DNA of 64,000 bases from Paracoccus contaminans (lineage in GTDB: Bacteria; Pseudomonadota; Alphaproteobacteria; Rhodobacterales; Rhodobacteraceae), in assembly GCF_002105555.1 (NCBI RefSeq), contig NZ_CP020612.1:1019001-1083000 (forward strand). The letters are read 5' to 3'. The notes below the pieces were generated by a model that had not been told where the DNA came from, ran no database searches, and saw nothing but the letters and a program-made list of their open reading frames with translations. Every line of letters starts with the position of its first letter. Position 1 is the first letter of the stretch. Positions 47,479-59,651 of this stretch are shown in pieces. A program made the position numbers and the translations under genes.

Positions 47479-48273
47479 GTGTCTGCTGGAATATCACTGG
47501 ATCAGTCCTATCCCAATCTGTTCACCCCCGAAGATCAGGTATTCGTCCGGGCGCTTGAGGATGATCCGGTTTCCATCCCGCCCCGTCATGCCCTGACCCT
47601 GCGCGGAGAGCCGCTGAGCCATGCCGCCTATCTGACCAGCGGCTTTGCGGGGCGCTTTCGCGCCGACTGGACCGGGCGCAGGCAGCTTTTGTCGCTGCAC
47701 ATCCCCGGCGATTTCATCGACCTGCCCAGCTTCATGCTGTTCCGGCTCGACCATGACATCGACAGCTTCAACGCCATCACATGCGCCCGCCTGCATCATG
47801 ACCGGATTGCACAGATGCGCGTGACCATGCCGCATCTTTACGACTGCTTCTGGCGCATCTCGCTGATGGACTCCGCGATCCAGCGCTATTGGGCGTTCCG
47901 GGTGGGGCGGCTGGTCGGGCGGGCGCGCATCGCCAATTTCTTTGCCGAGATCTTTGCCCGCATGTTCGCGCGCAAGCTGTGCGGCACCGACGGTTTCACG
48001 CTGCCGCTGACGCAGGCCGATATCGGCGAGGCCTGCGGCATGACGCCTGTCCATGCCAACCGGATGCTGGGCGAGCTGCGCGAGGAAGGCACCTGCACGC
48101 TGGAAAACGGAAGGCTCGTGATCCACGATCTGCGGCTGCTGGCCAGTGTAGGCCAGTTCGAATGGGATTATCTCTACCTGCCGCCCCAGGCAGAGGCCGA
48201 ACTGGCCGACCTGCTGGGCGCGGGGGCAACCAGGCAGCGCCGCCGCGCCCCGGCGCCAGCGCCCAGGACCTGA
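47479..48273 (+). CDS. Crp/Fnr-family transcriptional regulator
   Basis: This is a 264-aa regulator with a cyclic-nucleotide-binding-like sensor (residues 20-135; LLSLHIPGDFIDLPSFMLF near residue 75) and a winged helix-turn-helix (LPLTQADIGEACGMTPVHANRMLGEL, shown by LTQADIGEACGMTPVHANRM, about residue 180). Cysteines are scattered and do not form the FNR four-cysteine cluster, so oxygen sensing by an iron-sulfur centre is unlikely. GTG 47479 follows GGAGGA by five bases. A possible -10 GATAAT lies at 47433-47438, with no good -35. The C-terminus is Arg/Pro-rich. The regulon cannot be inferred from neighbours. Confidence 0.9.
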   Translation: MSAGISLDQSYPNLFTPEDQVFVRALEDDPVSIPPRHALTLRGEPLSHAAYLTSGFAGRFRADWTGRRQLLSLHIPGDFIDLPSFMLFRLDHDIDSFNAITCARLHHDRIAQMRVTMPHLYDCFWRISLMDSAIQRYWAFRVGRLVGRARIANFFAEIFARMFARKLCGTDGFTLPLTQADIGEACGMTPVHANRMLGELREEGTCTLENGRLVIHDLRLLASVGQFEWDYLYLPPQAEAELADLLGAGATRQRRRAPAPAPRT

Positions 48274-48381
48274 GCCCGCCAGAACCGCCGCAGCAGCCCT
48301 TGGGCCATCCGCCCCAGGCCGCGCCCAGGCCGGCGCCGACCGCTCGTCCCCAAGGGGCCGACCGGCGGCACCGGGCCGCGA

Positions 48382-51531
<3,150 letters not shown>

Positions 51532-51785
51532 GATGGCTCCATTGTGGCCCCGCAGGGCGGCGCTAGACAAACGCGCCAAAGCGATCGGGTTCCACGAGGG
51601 GGCAAAGCATCCGCCGCGCCGACCGGCGCGCGCGGTCGCCGGTCAGCCGGTCGGGCCGCCCTTTGCGCGGGCAAGGCCAAGCCGCTCGCCCCTGCAAAGG
51701 CGCAGGTCTGTCCAAGGGAAAAGGGCGGCCCTGCGCGAGAGCCGGCACAGCCCGGCCCGCCCTTTCCAGTGCGGCGCAGGGGCGC

Positions 51786-52925
51786 TCAGCGCCCCAACAG
51801 CAGCGAATTGGGCCGCCGTTCGATGCTGCGGGCCATGGAACCGAGGTCGGCGGCCGCGCTGCCGATGGCGCGCGCCGCGCGGCGGATGTCGGTCTGCAGC
51901 GCGCTGCTTTGGCCCAGGCCCCCGGCCAGCGTCTCGATCGCCCCCGCGGCGCGCCCGATGCGCGTCGCCAAGGGCTGGGTCATGCCCGCCACGCCGTCCG
52001 CCGCCCGGCGGATCGAGGCCATCATCTCGTTCAGGTTCCGGGCCGAGCCGGCGGCATGGAGATCGTCCAGCAGCGCCTTGGCCGAGGCCAGGACATCGGA
52101 CAGCGAGCGCGGCAGGGCGGCGGCATCCTCGCTGCCCAGCATCCGGCGCAGGTCGGCCAGGATGCCCTCGGCCTGCGCAGAGATGGCGGGCAGGCGCATG
52201 TCCTCAACCGCCTTGCCGGCGCGGGCAAGCTGGTCGGCGGCGCCCCTGACGCTGTCCAGCGCGGCCGTGGTGCGCGGCCCGATCCCGTCGAACTGGCCGG
52301 CAAAATCCTGCAGCGTTCTGCCCACCGCCCCGATCCCCTGCGTCGCCTGCGAGATGTCGGCTATCGCCGTTTTCAGCTGCCCCGTGGCGTCGTCCACGTT
52401 GCGCAGGATGCTGTCTACATGGGCCTTGTTGCCCTCGTCCAGCATGGCGTTGAGCCGGGCCGCGGCGTCGGAAAGCTGTTCGACCAGCGCCGGGGCGCTT
52501 TCGGTGATGGATTGCAGGGCCGATCGCCCGGCATGGATTTCCGGCACCGGATCGCCGCCCTCGCGCAGCAGCGCCGCCGAAGCCGAACCCGATGACACCG
52601 CCAGCGTGGACAGGCCGGTGATTCCCTGCGGCACCATCGTCGCCACGCTGTCGGCGCGCACCGGCGTGCCCTCGCGCAGCTCCAGCTGGACGCGGACTCG
52701 GCCATCGGGGTCAAGCGCCAGGTCGATCACCTGCCCGACGGGAACGCCCGAGAACTGCACCTGCGTGCCGGCCGAGATGCCCGAGATTTCCGGGAACAGC
52801 ACCTGATAATAGTCATAGCGCCGGTTCGCCTCGTGCCCGGCGAACCACATCAGGAACACCAGCAGCCCCAGAAAGCCCGCCAGCGCAAAGGCCCCGATCA
52901 GCAGGAAATTGGCCCGTGTTTCCAT
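51786..52925 (-). CDS. mlaD: MlaD-family (MCE) lipid-transport protein
   Basis: This is a substrate-binding MCE protein of 379 aa in the periplasm, anchored by an N-terminal membrane helix (residues 8-28). The MCE domain runs about residues 38-115 (ISAGTQVQFSGVPVGQV, LREGTPVRADSVATMV). The rest is a long helical, coiled-coil-like region rich in Ala, typical of alphaproteobacterial MCE proteins, which probably forms a tunnel or needle. It lies three bases after mlaF on the same strand. It takes lipids from or to the outer membrane together with MlaE and MlaF; direction is not decided by the sequence. Confidence 0.9.
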   Translation of the reverse strand: METRANFLLIGAFALAGFLGLLVFLMWFAGHEANRRYDYYQVLFPEISGISAGTQVQFSGVPVGQVIDLALDPDGRVRVQLELREGTPVRADSVATMVPQGITGLSTLAVSSGSASAALLREGGDPVPEIHAGRSALQSITESAPALVEQLSDAAARLNAMLDEGNKAHVDSILRNVDDATGQLKTAIADISQATQGIGAVGRTLQDFAGQFDGIGPRTTAALDSVRGAADQLARAGKAVEDMRLPAISAQAEGILADLRRMLGSEDAAALPRSLSDVLASAKALLDDLHAAGSARNLNEMMASIRRAADGVAGMTQPLATRIGRAAGAIETLAGGLGQSSALQTDIRRAARAIGSAAADLGSMARSIERRPNSLLLGR

Positions 52926-52928
52926 CGC

Positions 52929-53702
52929 TCACGCCTTTGTTGCGGGGTCAAAGGCCGCGCGGGCGCGGGGACCGTTGAAATAATCATGCACCCAGGGGTG
53001 GGACAGGCGGCGCAACTCGGCGATGGTGCCGGTCGCCAGCACCCGCTTTTCCGCCAGCACCGCAATGCGGTCGCAGCAGGCATGCAGCGTGTCAAGGTCA
53101 TGGGTGACGAGGAACACCGTCAGCCCCAGCGCGTCGGTCAGCCCGCGGATCAGGCGGTCGAATTCGGCGGCGCCGATCGGATCGAGGCCCGCGGTCGGCT
53201 CGTCCAGAAAGACGATCGCCGGGTCGAGCGCCAGCGCGCGGGCCAGCCCGGCGCGCTTCTTCATCCCGCCCGACAGCTCGGAGGGAAACTTGTCGCCCGC
53301 ATCGGGCGGCAGGCCGGACATGGAAATCTTCAGCTCGGCCAACGCGCGCCGGACCGGAGGGGACAGGTCCAGAGGGCGCATCGGCACCTCGACATTCTCG
53401 CACACGGTCAGGGTGGAAAACAGCGCGCCGTCCTGGAACATCACCCCCCACAGCCCGCCCAGCCGGGCGCGGCCTTCGGCCGAGGGGGCCAACACGTCGA
53501 TGCCGTCCACCGTGATCGTCCCCGCTGCCGGGCGCAGCAGCCCCACGATGCTGCGCAGCAGCACCGACTTGCCCGTTCCGGACCCGCCGACGACACCCAG
53601 GATCTCGCCCCGCATCACGTCGAGGTCGAGGCCGTCATGGATAACCTTTGGCCCGAACTGCGTGCGCAGGCCGCGGATTTGGATGATCGGGTCGCTCACC
53701 AT
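52929..53702 (-). CDS. mlaF: Lipid-transport ABC ATPase MlaF
   Basis: This is the cytoplasmic ATPase of the Mla complex, 257 aa. Walker A is VVGGSGTGKSVLLR (about residue 37), the Q-loop is FQDGALFSTLTV (about residue 90), the signature is ELSGGMKKRAGLARAL (about residue 138) and Walker B is IVFLDEPTAGLDPIG (about residue 160). The H-loop is VTHDLDTLH. The MKKR-type signature is typical of MlaF/MCE ATPases. Its ATG overlaps the mlaE stop by seven bases, so it is co-translated. Confidence 0.93.
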   Translation of the reverse strand: MVSDPIIQIRGLRTQFGPKVIHDGLDLDVMRGEILGVVGGSGTGKSVLLRSIVGLLRPAAGTITVDGIDVLAPSAEGRARLGGLWGVMFQDGALFSTLTVCENVEVPMRPLDLSPPVRRALAELKISMSGLPPDAGDKFPSELSGGMKKRAGLARALALDPAIVFLDEPTAGLDPIGAAEFDRLIRGLTDALGLTVFLVTHDLDTLHACCDRIAVLAEKRVLATGTIAELRRLSHPWVHDYFNGPRARAAFDPATKA

Positions 53703-54811
53703 CCTACCTGCGCGAAGAAGATCGAGAACCCCGCATCGGCCAGGATCACCGCAAAGATCGCGCCCACGACCGATCCCGAGGTCAGCCGCCCCAGCGATTC
53801 CGTGTCGCCGCCCACCTGCATCCCGCCGCGGCAGCCGATGATGCCGATGAGCAGGCCAAAGACGGGGGCCTTGACCAGGCCGACAAGCACATGCTGCACC
53901 GCCACGTTGTCGCGCAGGCGCGCCATGAACATCGCCGGCGAAATGTCCAGCGCCCCCCAGGACATCACGGCCCCGCCCAACAGCCCGGCAATGTCCGCGA
54001 TCAGCGCCAGAATCGGCATCATCAGCACCAGGGCGAGCACCCGCGGCAGGATCAGCGCCGTGTCGGGATCAAGGTCGAGCGTGCGCATCGCGTCGATCTC
54101 CTCGCGCATCTTCATGGCGCCGATGGCGGCGGTGAAGGCCGCGCCCGTGCGGCCGGCGACGACGATGGCCGTCAGCAGGATCGCCATTTCCCGCAGCACC
54201 GCGATGCCGACCAGATCGACGGTAAAGATCTCGGCCCCGAAGGCGCGCAGCTGGAAGGCCCCCTGATAGGCCAGCACCACCCCGATCAGGAACGAGATCG
54301 TGGCGACGATAGGCACGGCGTCCAGCCCGACCTGCTGGGCATGATGGGCCAGCGCGGTCAGCGGAAAACGCTGCGGATGCAGCACCGTGCGGCCCAGCGC
54401 GGCCAGAAAGCGGCCGAGATATTCGACCAGCCCAGCCGCCCCCGCACCCGCCCCCACGACCCAGCGGCCCAAGCCCTCGACCAGATCGCGCAGGCGCATG
54501 CGGCGCGAGGGGGGCGGCGGAATCTCGGGCACGGCCTTGGCGACAGCCGCCAGCAGGGGCGCAAAGCGATCGGGCAGGCCGGTCAGCCGCATGCCCCGCC
54601 GGCGCAGATCGTCAAGCAGCCAGGCCCCGGCGGTGTCCAGCCCGGTCAGGCCGGACAGATCGGCCTCGGCGGCACCAGCAAGGGAGGCGGGCGCAGGCAG
54701 CGCCGCGATGCCCAGCCGGCCTGCCAAGGCGATCCGGTCGCCAGCGCGCCGGATCGTCAGAGGGTCGTTCCCCTGCGGCAGGGCGCCGCGATGCGGTTGG
54801 TCCCTGGTCAT
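53696..54811 (-). CDS. mlaE: Lipid-transport permease MlaE with N-terminal STAS-like domain
   Basis: This is the membrane subunit of the Mla system, 371 aa. Residues 15-95 form a STAS-like domain (ADLSGLTGLDTAGAWLLDDLRRRGMRL, shown by LSGLTGLDTAGAWLLDDLRR), equivalent to MlaB, which is separate in E. coli. The permease part has about five helices and the family motif GRTGAAFTAAIGAMKMREEIDAM (shown by GRTGAAFTAAIGAMKMREEI, near residue 225). The end is GGDTESLGRLTSGSVVGAI. It is the first gene of the Mla operon and is divergent from the alcohol dehydrogenase pseudogene. Confidence 0.93.
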   Translation of the reverse strand: MTRDQPHRGALPQGNDPLTIRRAGDRIALAGRLGIAALPAPASLAGAAEADLSGLTGLDTAGAWLLDDLRRRGMRLTGLPDRFAPLLAAVAKAVPEIPPPPSRRMRLRDLVEGLGRWVVGAGAGAAGLVEYLGRFLAALGRTVLHPQRFPLTALAHHAQQVGLDAVPIVATISFLIGVVLAYQGAFQLRAFGAEIFTVDLVGIAVLREMAILLTAIVVAGRTGAAFTAAIGAMKMREEIDAMRTLDLDPDTALILPRVLALVLMMPILALIADIAGLLGGAVMSWGALDISPAMFMARLRDNVAVQHVLVGLVKAPVFGLLIGIIGCRGGMQVGGDTESLGRLTSGSVVGAIFAVILADAGFSIFFAQVGW

Positions 54812-55037
54812 GACAGCCCGGCACAGCCAATGGTTGCAACCTTATCTTCCTCGCCGGGCCGCCGCAATCGCGCCCCACCACCGCCCAGCCGCAGAAGCGC
54901 GCTGGCCGCAAGGCGGGCGCAGCCCCCTTCCCTGTCGGGGTTTGTGGCTGTAACCGGCCGGCACCTCCCCTGGTATCGGCGCGCCCGCCGCCAAAGCAGG
55001 CGGGCGACCGACACGATCCCTAAAGAGAGCATGACAG

Positions 55038-55745
55038 ATGAAGGCAGCACGCTGGCACGGACAGAGGGACATCAGGGTCGAGGATGTTCCCGAACCCGTT
55101 TTCGGACCCGGAGAGGTCAAGCTGAAGCTCGCCTGGGCCGGCATCTGCGGCAGCGACCTGCATGAATACATGGCCGGGCCGATCTTCATACCCGCGGGGC
55201 AGGACCACCCGCTCAGCCATGACCGGGCCCCCATTGTCATGGGACACGAGTTCTGCGGCACCGTGACCGAACTGGGCGAGGGGGTCGAGGGCCTGGCGGT
55301 GGGCGAGCGCGTCGCCATCGAGCCGATCTTTGCCTGCGGCGCCTGCCCCGCCTGCCGCGAGGGCAAGTACAACCTGTGCGACAAGCTGGGCTTTGTCGGG
55401 CTGTCCGGGGGGCATGGCGGCTTTTCCGCCTATTCGGTCGTGGCGGCGCGCATGGTCCACAAGATGCCGGAAGGGCTGTCGCTGGAACAGGGCGCGATGG
55501 TCGAGCATTCGGCGGTCGCGCTGCACGCCGTGCGGCTGTCCTCGATCCGCGCTGGCGACAGCGCCGCGGTGTTCGGGGCAGGGCCAATCGGGCTGCTGGT
55601 TATCGAGGCGCTGCGCCCCGCCGGCCGCGAAGGCCGCCCGGACAGGGCTGCGCAGGATGCCTGTGATGAGGCGCCGTTCCGATGCAGCCGCAAGGGCGCG
55701 TCACCGATGCCCCAACCCACGGGTCGCCCTGGGGCAGTCGGCTGA
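55038..55745 (+). pseudogene. Truncated zinc-dependent alcohol dehydrogenase (2,3-butanediol dehydrogenase-like)
   Basis: The first 193 residues match a medium-chain zinc alcohol/butanediol dehydrogenase. They include catalytic-zinc motifs GICGSDLHE and GHEFCG and the structural-zinc loop CGACPACREGKYNLC. The chain then reaches the start of the Rossmann fold (VFGAGPIGLLVIEALR, about residue 180) and stops matching at about 55620. The remaining frame to 55745 is unrelated Arg/Pro-rich sequence. About 160 residues, including the rest of the NAD domain, are missing. Neither of the other frames downstream restores the family. The ATG with GAGAGC-like purines is intact, so a short product could be made but would probably be inactive. 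Confidence 0.75.
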
Positions 55746-55806
55746 CCCCGCGGGTTGCGGGGCAGATCCGGGGTTTGCCACGGCCCCTCGACTGATCGAC
55801 AGCGCC

Positions 55807-55836
55807 GCTGCCCGGCCGGCCCCGAGGGCGGGCAGC
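55807..55836 (-). terminator. Hairpin at the end of the DEAD-box helicase gene
   Basis: GCTGCCCG (55807-55814) pairs with CGGGCAGC (55829-55836), touching the helicase stop codon. A GC-rich loop of 14 bases and no T-run make it a weak terminator on sequence alone. Confidence 0.4.
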
Positions 55837-57695
55837 TAGCCGCGCCCCTTGCGCCCGCGTGGGCCCGGCCTGCCATCGCCCGCGCCGCCCGGCCTGCCCT
55901 CCCGCGCGGGCTTGCCCTCGGCTCTGGCGCCGGGACCGGCCTTTCTGGCCGCCTTGGCATCTGCCGTCCACCGCGGCTTTTTGCCGGGGACGAGCTGTTC
56001 GGCGCGCTCGCCCTGCGGGGCCGATGCGGCCGAGGCGGCCTTGCGCCCGGCGGGCGGCATGGCGGCAGGCTTGCCCCCTGATCGGGGGCGCGGCCTTGCG
56101 CCTGCGGCGCTGTCCAGCATCGGCTCGCCCGCCAGGCGGCGCATCGACAGGCCCGGCTCCAGTTCCGTCACCGCGCTGAAGCGGGCGGCATCAGCGGTCG
56201 CGATCTGGACGAAGGTTTCGCTCTCGCGCACGCGGATCGCGCCGATGGCCTCGCGGGTGATGCCGCCCGCTTCGCAGATCTTGGGCAGCAGCCAGCGCGC
56301 CTCGGCCCGCCCGGCATGGCCGACCGACAGGGCAAACCACACCGCCTCGCCAAAGACGCGGGCCGGCCGGGGGCCAGCCTCGGGCGGCGGGGCCGTGTCG
56401 GTCAGCTCTTCGGGCGGGGGACGGCCCTCGCGCCACAGCTGGACAAAGGCGGCCGCGACCTGCTGGGGGCCCACGCGTTCCAGCAGGGCCAAGGCAGGCG
56501 TCATATCCTCCAGCGGCGTCGTCAGGGCCGGATGGTCCAGCATCCTGACATCATCACGGGCGCTGACCTCCTCGGCCGAGGGGGCCTTGCCCCAGTCGGC
56601 CACCACCCCGGCCGCCTGCAACAGGCGCTGCGCCTTCTTGTAATCGGCAGGCGCGACGATCAGCGCGGAAACGCCCTTGGCGCCCGCCCGGCCCGTCCGC
56701 CCCGACCGGTGCAGCAGGGTTTCGTGATTGGTCGGCAGGTCGGCATGGATCACCAGCTCAAGCCCCGGCAGGTCGATGCCGCGCGCCGCCACGTCGGTGG
56801 CGATGCAGACCCGCGCCCGGCCGTCGCGCAGCGCCTGCAGCGCATGGGTGCGTTCCTGCTGCGACAGCTCGCCCGACAGCGCGACGACACGAAAGCCGCG
56901 ATTGCCCATCCGCGCCAGCAGATGATTCACATTGGCCCGCGTCTTGCAGAAGACGATGGCAGTCTGCGCCTCGTAATAGCGCAGCAGGTTGAAGATCGCG
57001 TTCTCGCGGTCGCGGGTGGCGATGGACAGGGCGCGATAGTCGATGTCGCCATGCTGGCGCGCCTCGCCCATCGCGGAAATCCGCCGGGAATCGCGCTGAA
57101 AATCGCGCGCCAGCTTTTCGATCGCCGGGGGCACCGTGGCCGAGAACATCAGCGTGCGCCGATCGGCCGGCGCGGCGCCCAGGATGAATTCAAGATCATC
57201 CCGAAAGCCCATGTCGAGCATCTCGTCGGCCTCGTCCAGCACCGCGACCCGCAGCGCCGAAAGATCCAGCCCGCCTCGTTCGACATGGTCGCGCAGCCGT
57301 CCCGGCGTGCCCACGACGATCTGCGCGCCGCGCTCAAGCGCGCGCCGTTCCGTGCGGTAATCCATCCCGCCGACGCAGGTGGCAACGCCCGCCCCGGTAT
57401 CGGCGTAAAGCCAGCGCAGTTCGGCCGCGACCTGCAGCGCAAGTTCGCGCGTGGGCGCGATCACCAGCGCCAGCGGCGGGGTTCCCACAGGCAGCAGACC
57501 GTTCTCGTCCAGCAGGTCCGAGGCCGCGGCAATGCCGAAGGCGACGGTCTTGCCCGACCCGGTCTGCGCCGAAACAAGCAGGTCATGCCCTGCGGTTTCG
57601 GGCCCGAGCACCGCCTGCTGCACGGCGGTCAGGGTATCATAGCCGCGCGCGGCCAGCGCGCCAGCCAGTGGCGCCGCGATCATCGAATCGTTCAT
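55836..57695 (-). CDS. DEAD-box RNA helicase, CsdA/DeaD-like with DbpA domain
   Basis: This is an ATP-dependent RNA helicase of 619 aa. Motifs are SAQTGSGKTVAFG (residues 45-57), PTRELALQ, VLDEADEMLDMGF (about residue 153), FSATVPP and HRSGRTGRAG (about residue 328). An RRM-like DbpA/DeaD RNA-binding domain follows (about residues 445-520, WFALSVGHAGRAEARWLLP). A Lys/Arg/Gly/Ala-rich basic tail of about 90 residues ends the protein and may bind RNA. It likely helps ribosome assembly or mRNA turnover, especially in the cold. ATG 57695 was chosen; the frame is open far upstream but without conservation. Confidence 0.93.
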   Translation of the reverse strand: MNDSMIAAPLAGALAARGYDTLTAVQQAVLGPETAGHDLLVSAQTGSGKTVAFGIAAASDLLDENGLLPVGTPPLALVIAPTRELALQVAAELRWLYADTGAGVATCVGGMDYRTERRALERGAQIVVGTPGRLRDHVERGGLDLSALRVAVLDEADEMLDMGFRDDLEFILGAAPADRRTLMFSATVPPAIEKLARDFQRDSRRISAMGEARQHGDIDYRALSIATRDRENAIFNLLRYYEAQTAIVFCKTRANVNHLLARMGNRGFRVVALSGELSQQERTHALQALRDGRARVCIATDVAARGIDLPGLELVIHADLPTNHETLLHRSGRTGRAGAKGVSALIVAPADYKKAQRLLQAAGVVADWGKAPSAEEVSARDDVRMLDHPALTTPLEDMTPALALLERVGPQQVAAAFVQLWREGRPPPEELTDTAPPPEAGPRPARVFGEAVWFALSVGHAGRAEARWLLPKICEAGGITREAIGAIRVRESETFVQIATADAARFSAVTELEPGLSMRRLAGEPMLDSAAGARPRPRSGGKPAAMPPAGRKAASAASAPQGERAEQLVPGKKPRWTADAKAARKAGPGARAEGKPAREGRPGGAGDGRPGPRGRKGRG

Positions 57696-58305
57696 CTGGT
57701 CCGCCTGAAATATGTCACCAAGGCTTGCCCACGGGCTTTGACAGCCCTGGCGCTGCGCCCCAAGGGGGATCGCTGCCATGTCAGGGCGCACCATATCCCG
57801 CCAAGGCGCAAAGGAAAAGATGCCCATGCAGTATGAGCCGGACCAGCCTGGGGCAAGAAGCTTTTTGTTGGTGCGCCTTGACGTTTGGAGTTGCAAGATC
57901 GCCCAGCCATGCAGGCTGCGGCTTTTCCGGGCATGCTGATCCCGCTTGAAACGGCGGCCGCGCGCAGCCTCGGGATGAATGCCTGGAAGAACCGCCCCTA
58001 ACCCGCCGGGCAGCGGGTCTGGTGCCGAGTTGGGCTTCATCGCAGAGGGGGTTTGCAGCACCCTGATCGCAATGGCCATGCCGATGAAGGGAAAGCGGCT
58101 CTACGACGCGGATGCCATCAACCTGCTGCATCAGCATGAGGGGCGCGACCTTGGGGACATCCGCTCCACTGTCGCGGACCAGATGGCAGGCTGGTAAACA
58201 GGATCATCTCACAAACATGTCAAAAACAACCGCACGCGCTCTGCAGGTCCTTGCGCTGGGCCGGCATCCTGCGATCCTTGGCACGCGGGCGAGGGAGGGA
58301 TCGGA
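57696..58305. other. Poorly explained stretch upstream of the photolyase gene
   Basis: These 610 bases hold no clear gene. The left 380 bases are an open upstream extension of the helicase frame without conservation. At 58072-58197 a small plus-strand ORF of 41 aa reads MKGKRLYDADAINLLHQHEG in its central part; it is soluble and I recognise no family, and it could be a remnant of a larger gene. A/T-richer patches (57850-57900 and 58205-58235) could hold promoters for the divergent genes. Confidence 0.5.
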
Positions 58306-59651
58306 GTGGCGCAGGGTTCGATCTGGGGGGTGCGCCGCGATGCGCGCCTTGCCGACAACGCGGCCCTGACCGCGGCCGGCACGGTCACGGCCGTCTTCCT
58401 GCGCGAGCCGCTGCTGGCCGCACAGGGCGCCGCGACGCGCTGGCGCCTGCACCGCGCGGCGGCGCGCTGACGATCCGCAGCGGCCCGCCCGAGGCGGTGC
58501 TGCCCGCCCTCGCCGCCGAACTCGGCGTGGCCGAGGTGCACGCCCTCGCCTGGCCCGAGGCCGGACGCCTCGCCGCCGACACCCGCACGACAGAGGCGCT
58601 GGCGGCGCGCGGCGTGGCGCTGGTCCTGCATGACGGGCACACGCTGCTGCCGCCCGGCGCGGTGCGGGGCGCGCAGGACCAAGCGTTCAAGGTTTATTCC
58701 GCCTTCGCCCGCGCCGCCCGCGCCCTCGGCATCCCGGGCCCCGCCCCGGCCCCCGCCCGCCTCGACTGGCGGCCCGCGCCGGGCGAGGCGCTGGCCGACC
58801 TAGCCCCCGACATGCGCCGCGGCGCGGCCGTCCTTGCCGCCCACGCGCCCGAGGCGGGCGAGCGCGCGGCCCTGCGCCGCCTAGATCAGTTCCTTGACCG
58901 CCCGGTGCAGGACCATGCCACCGCGCGCGACCGGATCGACCTGCCGGGCGGCACCTCGGGCCTCTCCGAGGCGCTGGCGGTGGGCGAGATCGGGCCACGC
59001 ACGATCTGGGCCGCCGCCCGCGCCGTCCCCGGCCGCGGGGCCGAGAAGTTCCTGTCCGAGCTGCTTTGGCGCGACTTCGCCTGGGCGCTGCTGGCGGACC
59101 GCCCGGACCTGCCGCGCGCGAACTATCGCCCTGACTGGGACCGCTTCGGCTGGCAGGGCGACGGGCCACAGGCCGAGGGCTGGCGCCGTGCGATGACGGG
59201 CATCCCCCTCGTCGATGCCGGCCTGCGCGAGATGTTCGTGACAGGCACCATGCACAACCGCGTGCGCATGGTCGTCGACAGCTTCCTGACCAAGCACCTG
59301 CTGACCGACTGGCGCGTTGGCGCGGCGTGGTTCGACGACTGCCTGACCGACTGGGACCCGGCCAGCAACGCGATGAACTGGCAGTGGGTCGCGGGCAGCG
59401 GGCCGGACGCCGCGCCCTATTTCCGCGTCTTCAACCCCGCGCTGCAGGCCGAGAAGTTCGACCCGGCCGGCGCCTATCGCCGGCGCTGGCTCGACCCCGC
59501 CTCGGGGTATTTCGAGGCGGGGTCGCGGGCTTGGGGCCTTGATCCGGCCGCGCCCGTGCGCCCGCTGATCGGGCTGGCCGAGGGGCGGGCGCGGGCGCGG
59601 GCGGCGCTGGCCGCAATGGGCAGCACCCTCGCGCCGGGGCACGACGGGTGA
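58306..59651 (+). pseudogene. Class I CPD photolyase, frameshifted
   Basis: This is a deoxyribodipyrimidine photolyase gene interrupted near its 5' end. GTG 58306 follows GGGAGGGATCGGA and opens IWGVRRDARLADNAALTAAG, the photolyase N-terminus, but this frame stops at 58468-58470 after 54 codons. Homology resumes in another frame at about 58455 (RGGALTIRSGPPEAVLPAL) and continues to 59651, including FLSELLWRDFAW, TKHLLTDWRVGAAWFDD and NWQWVAGSGPDAAPYFRVFNP. Between the two parts about 15 residues are missing, so a short deletion with frameshift is most likely. The normally conserved W/F and L of the N-terminal motif are G and A here, suggesting decay. The gene is coupled to the downstream SDR. 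Confidence 0.75.

Noticed and set aside
55620..55835. Frameshift continuation of the alcohol dehydrogenase
   Set aside because: I read the other two forward frames after the break and neither gives a Rossmann-fold or zinc-dehydrogenase C-terminus, so truncation is more likely than a single frameshift.
57696..58079. N-terminal extension of the DEAD-box helicase
   Set aside because: The frame is open, but the extension shows no domain or conserved character, and the helicase family starts at residue MNDSMIAAPLAGALAARG.
58314..58323. tRNA T-loop-like GGTTCGATC
   Set aside because: No acceptor stem or anticodon arm surrounds it and it lies in the photolyase reading frame. No other tRNA-like block was found in the gene-free stretches.
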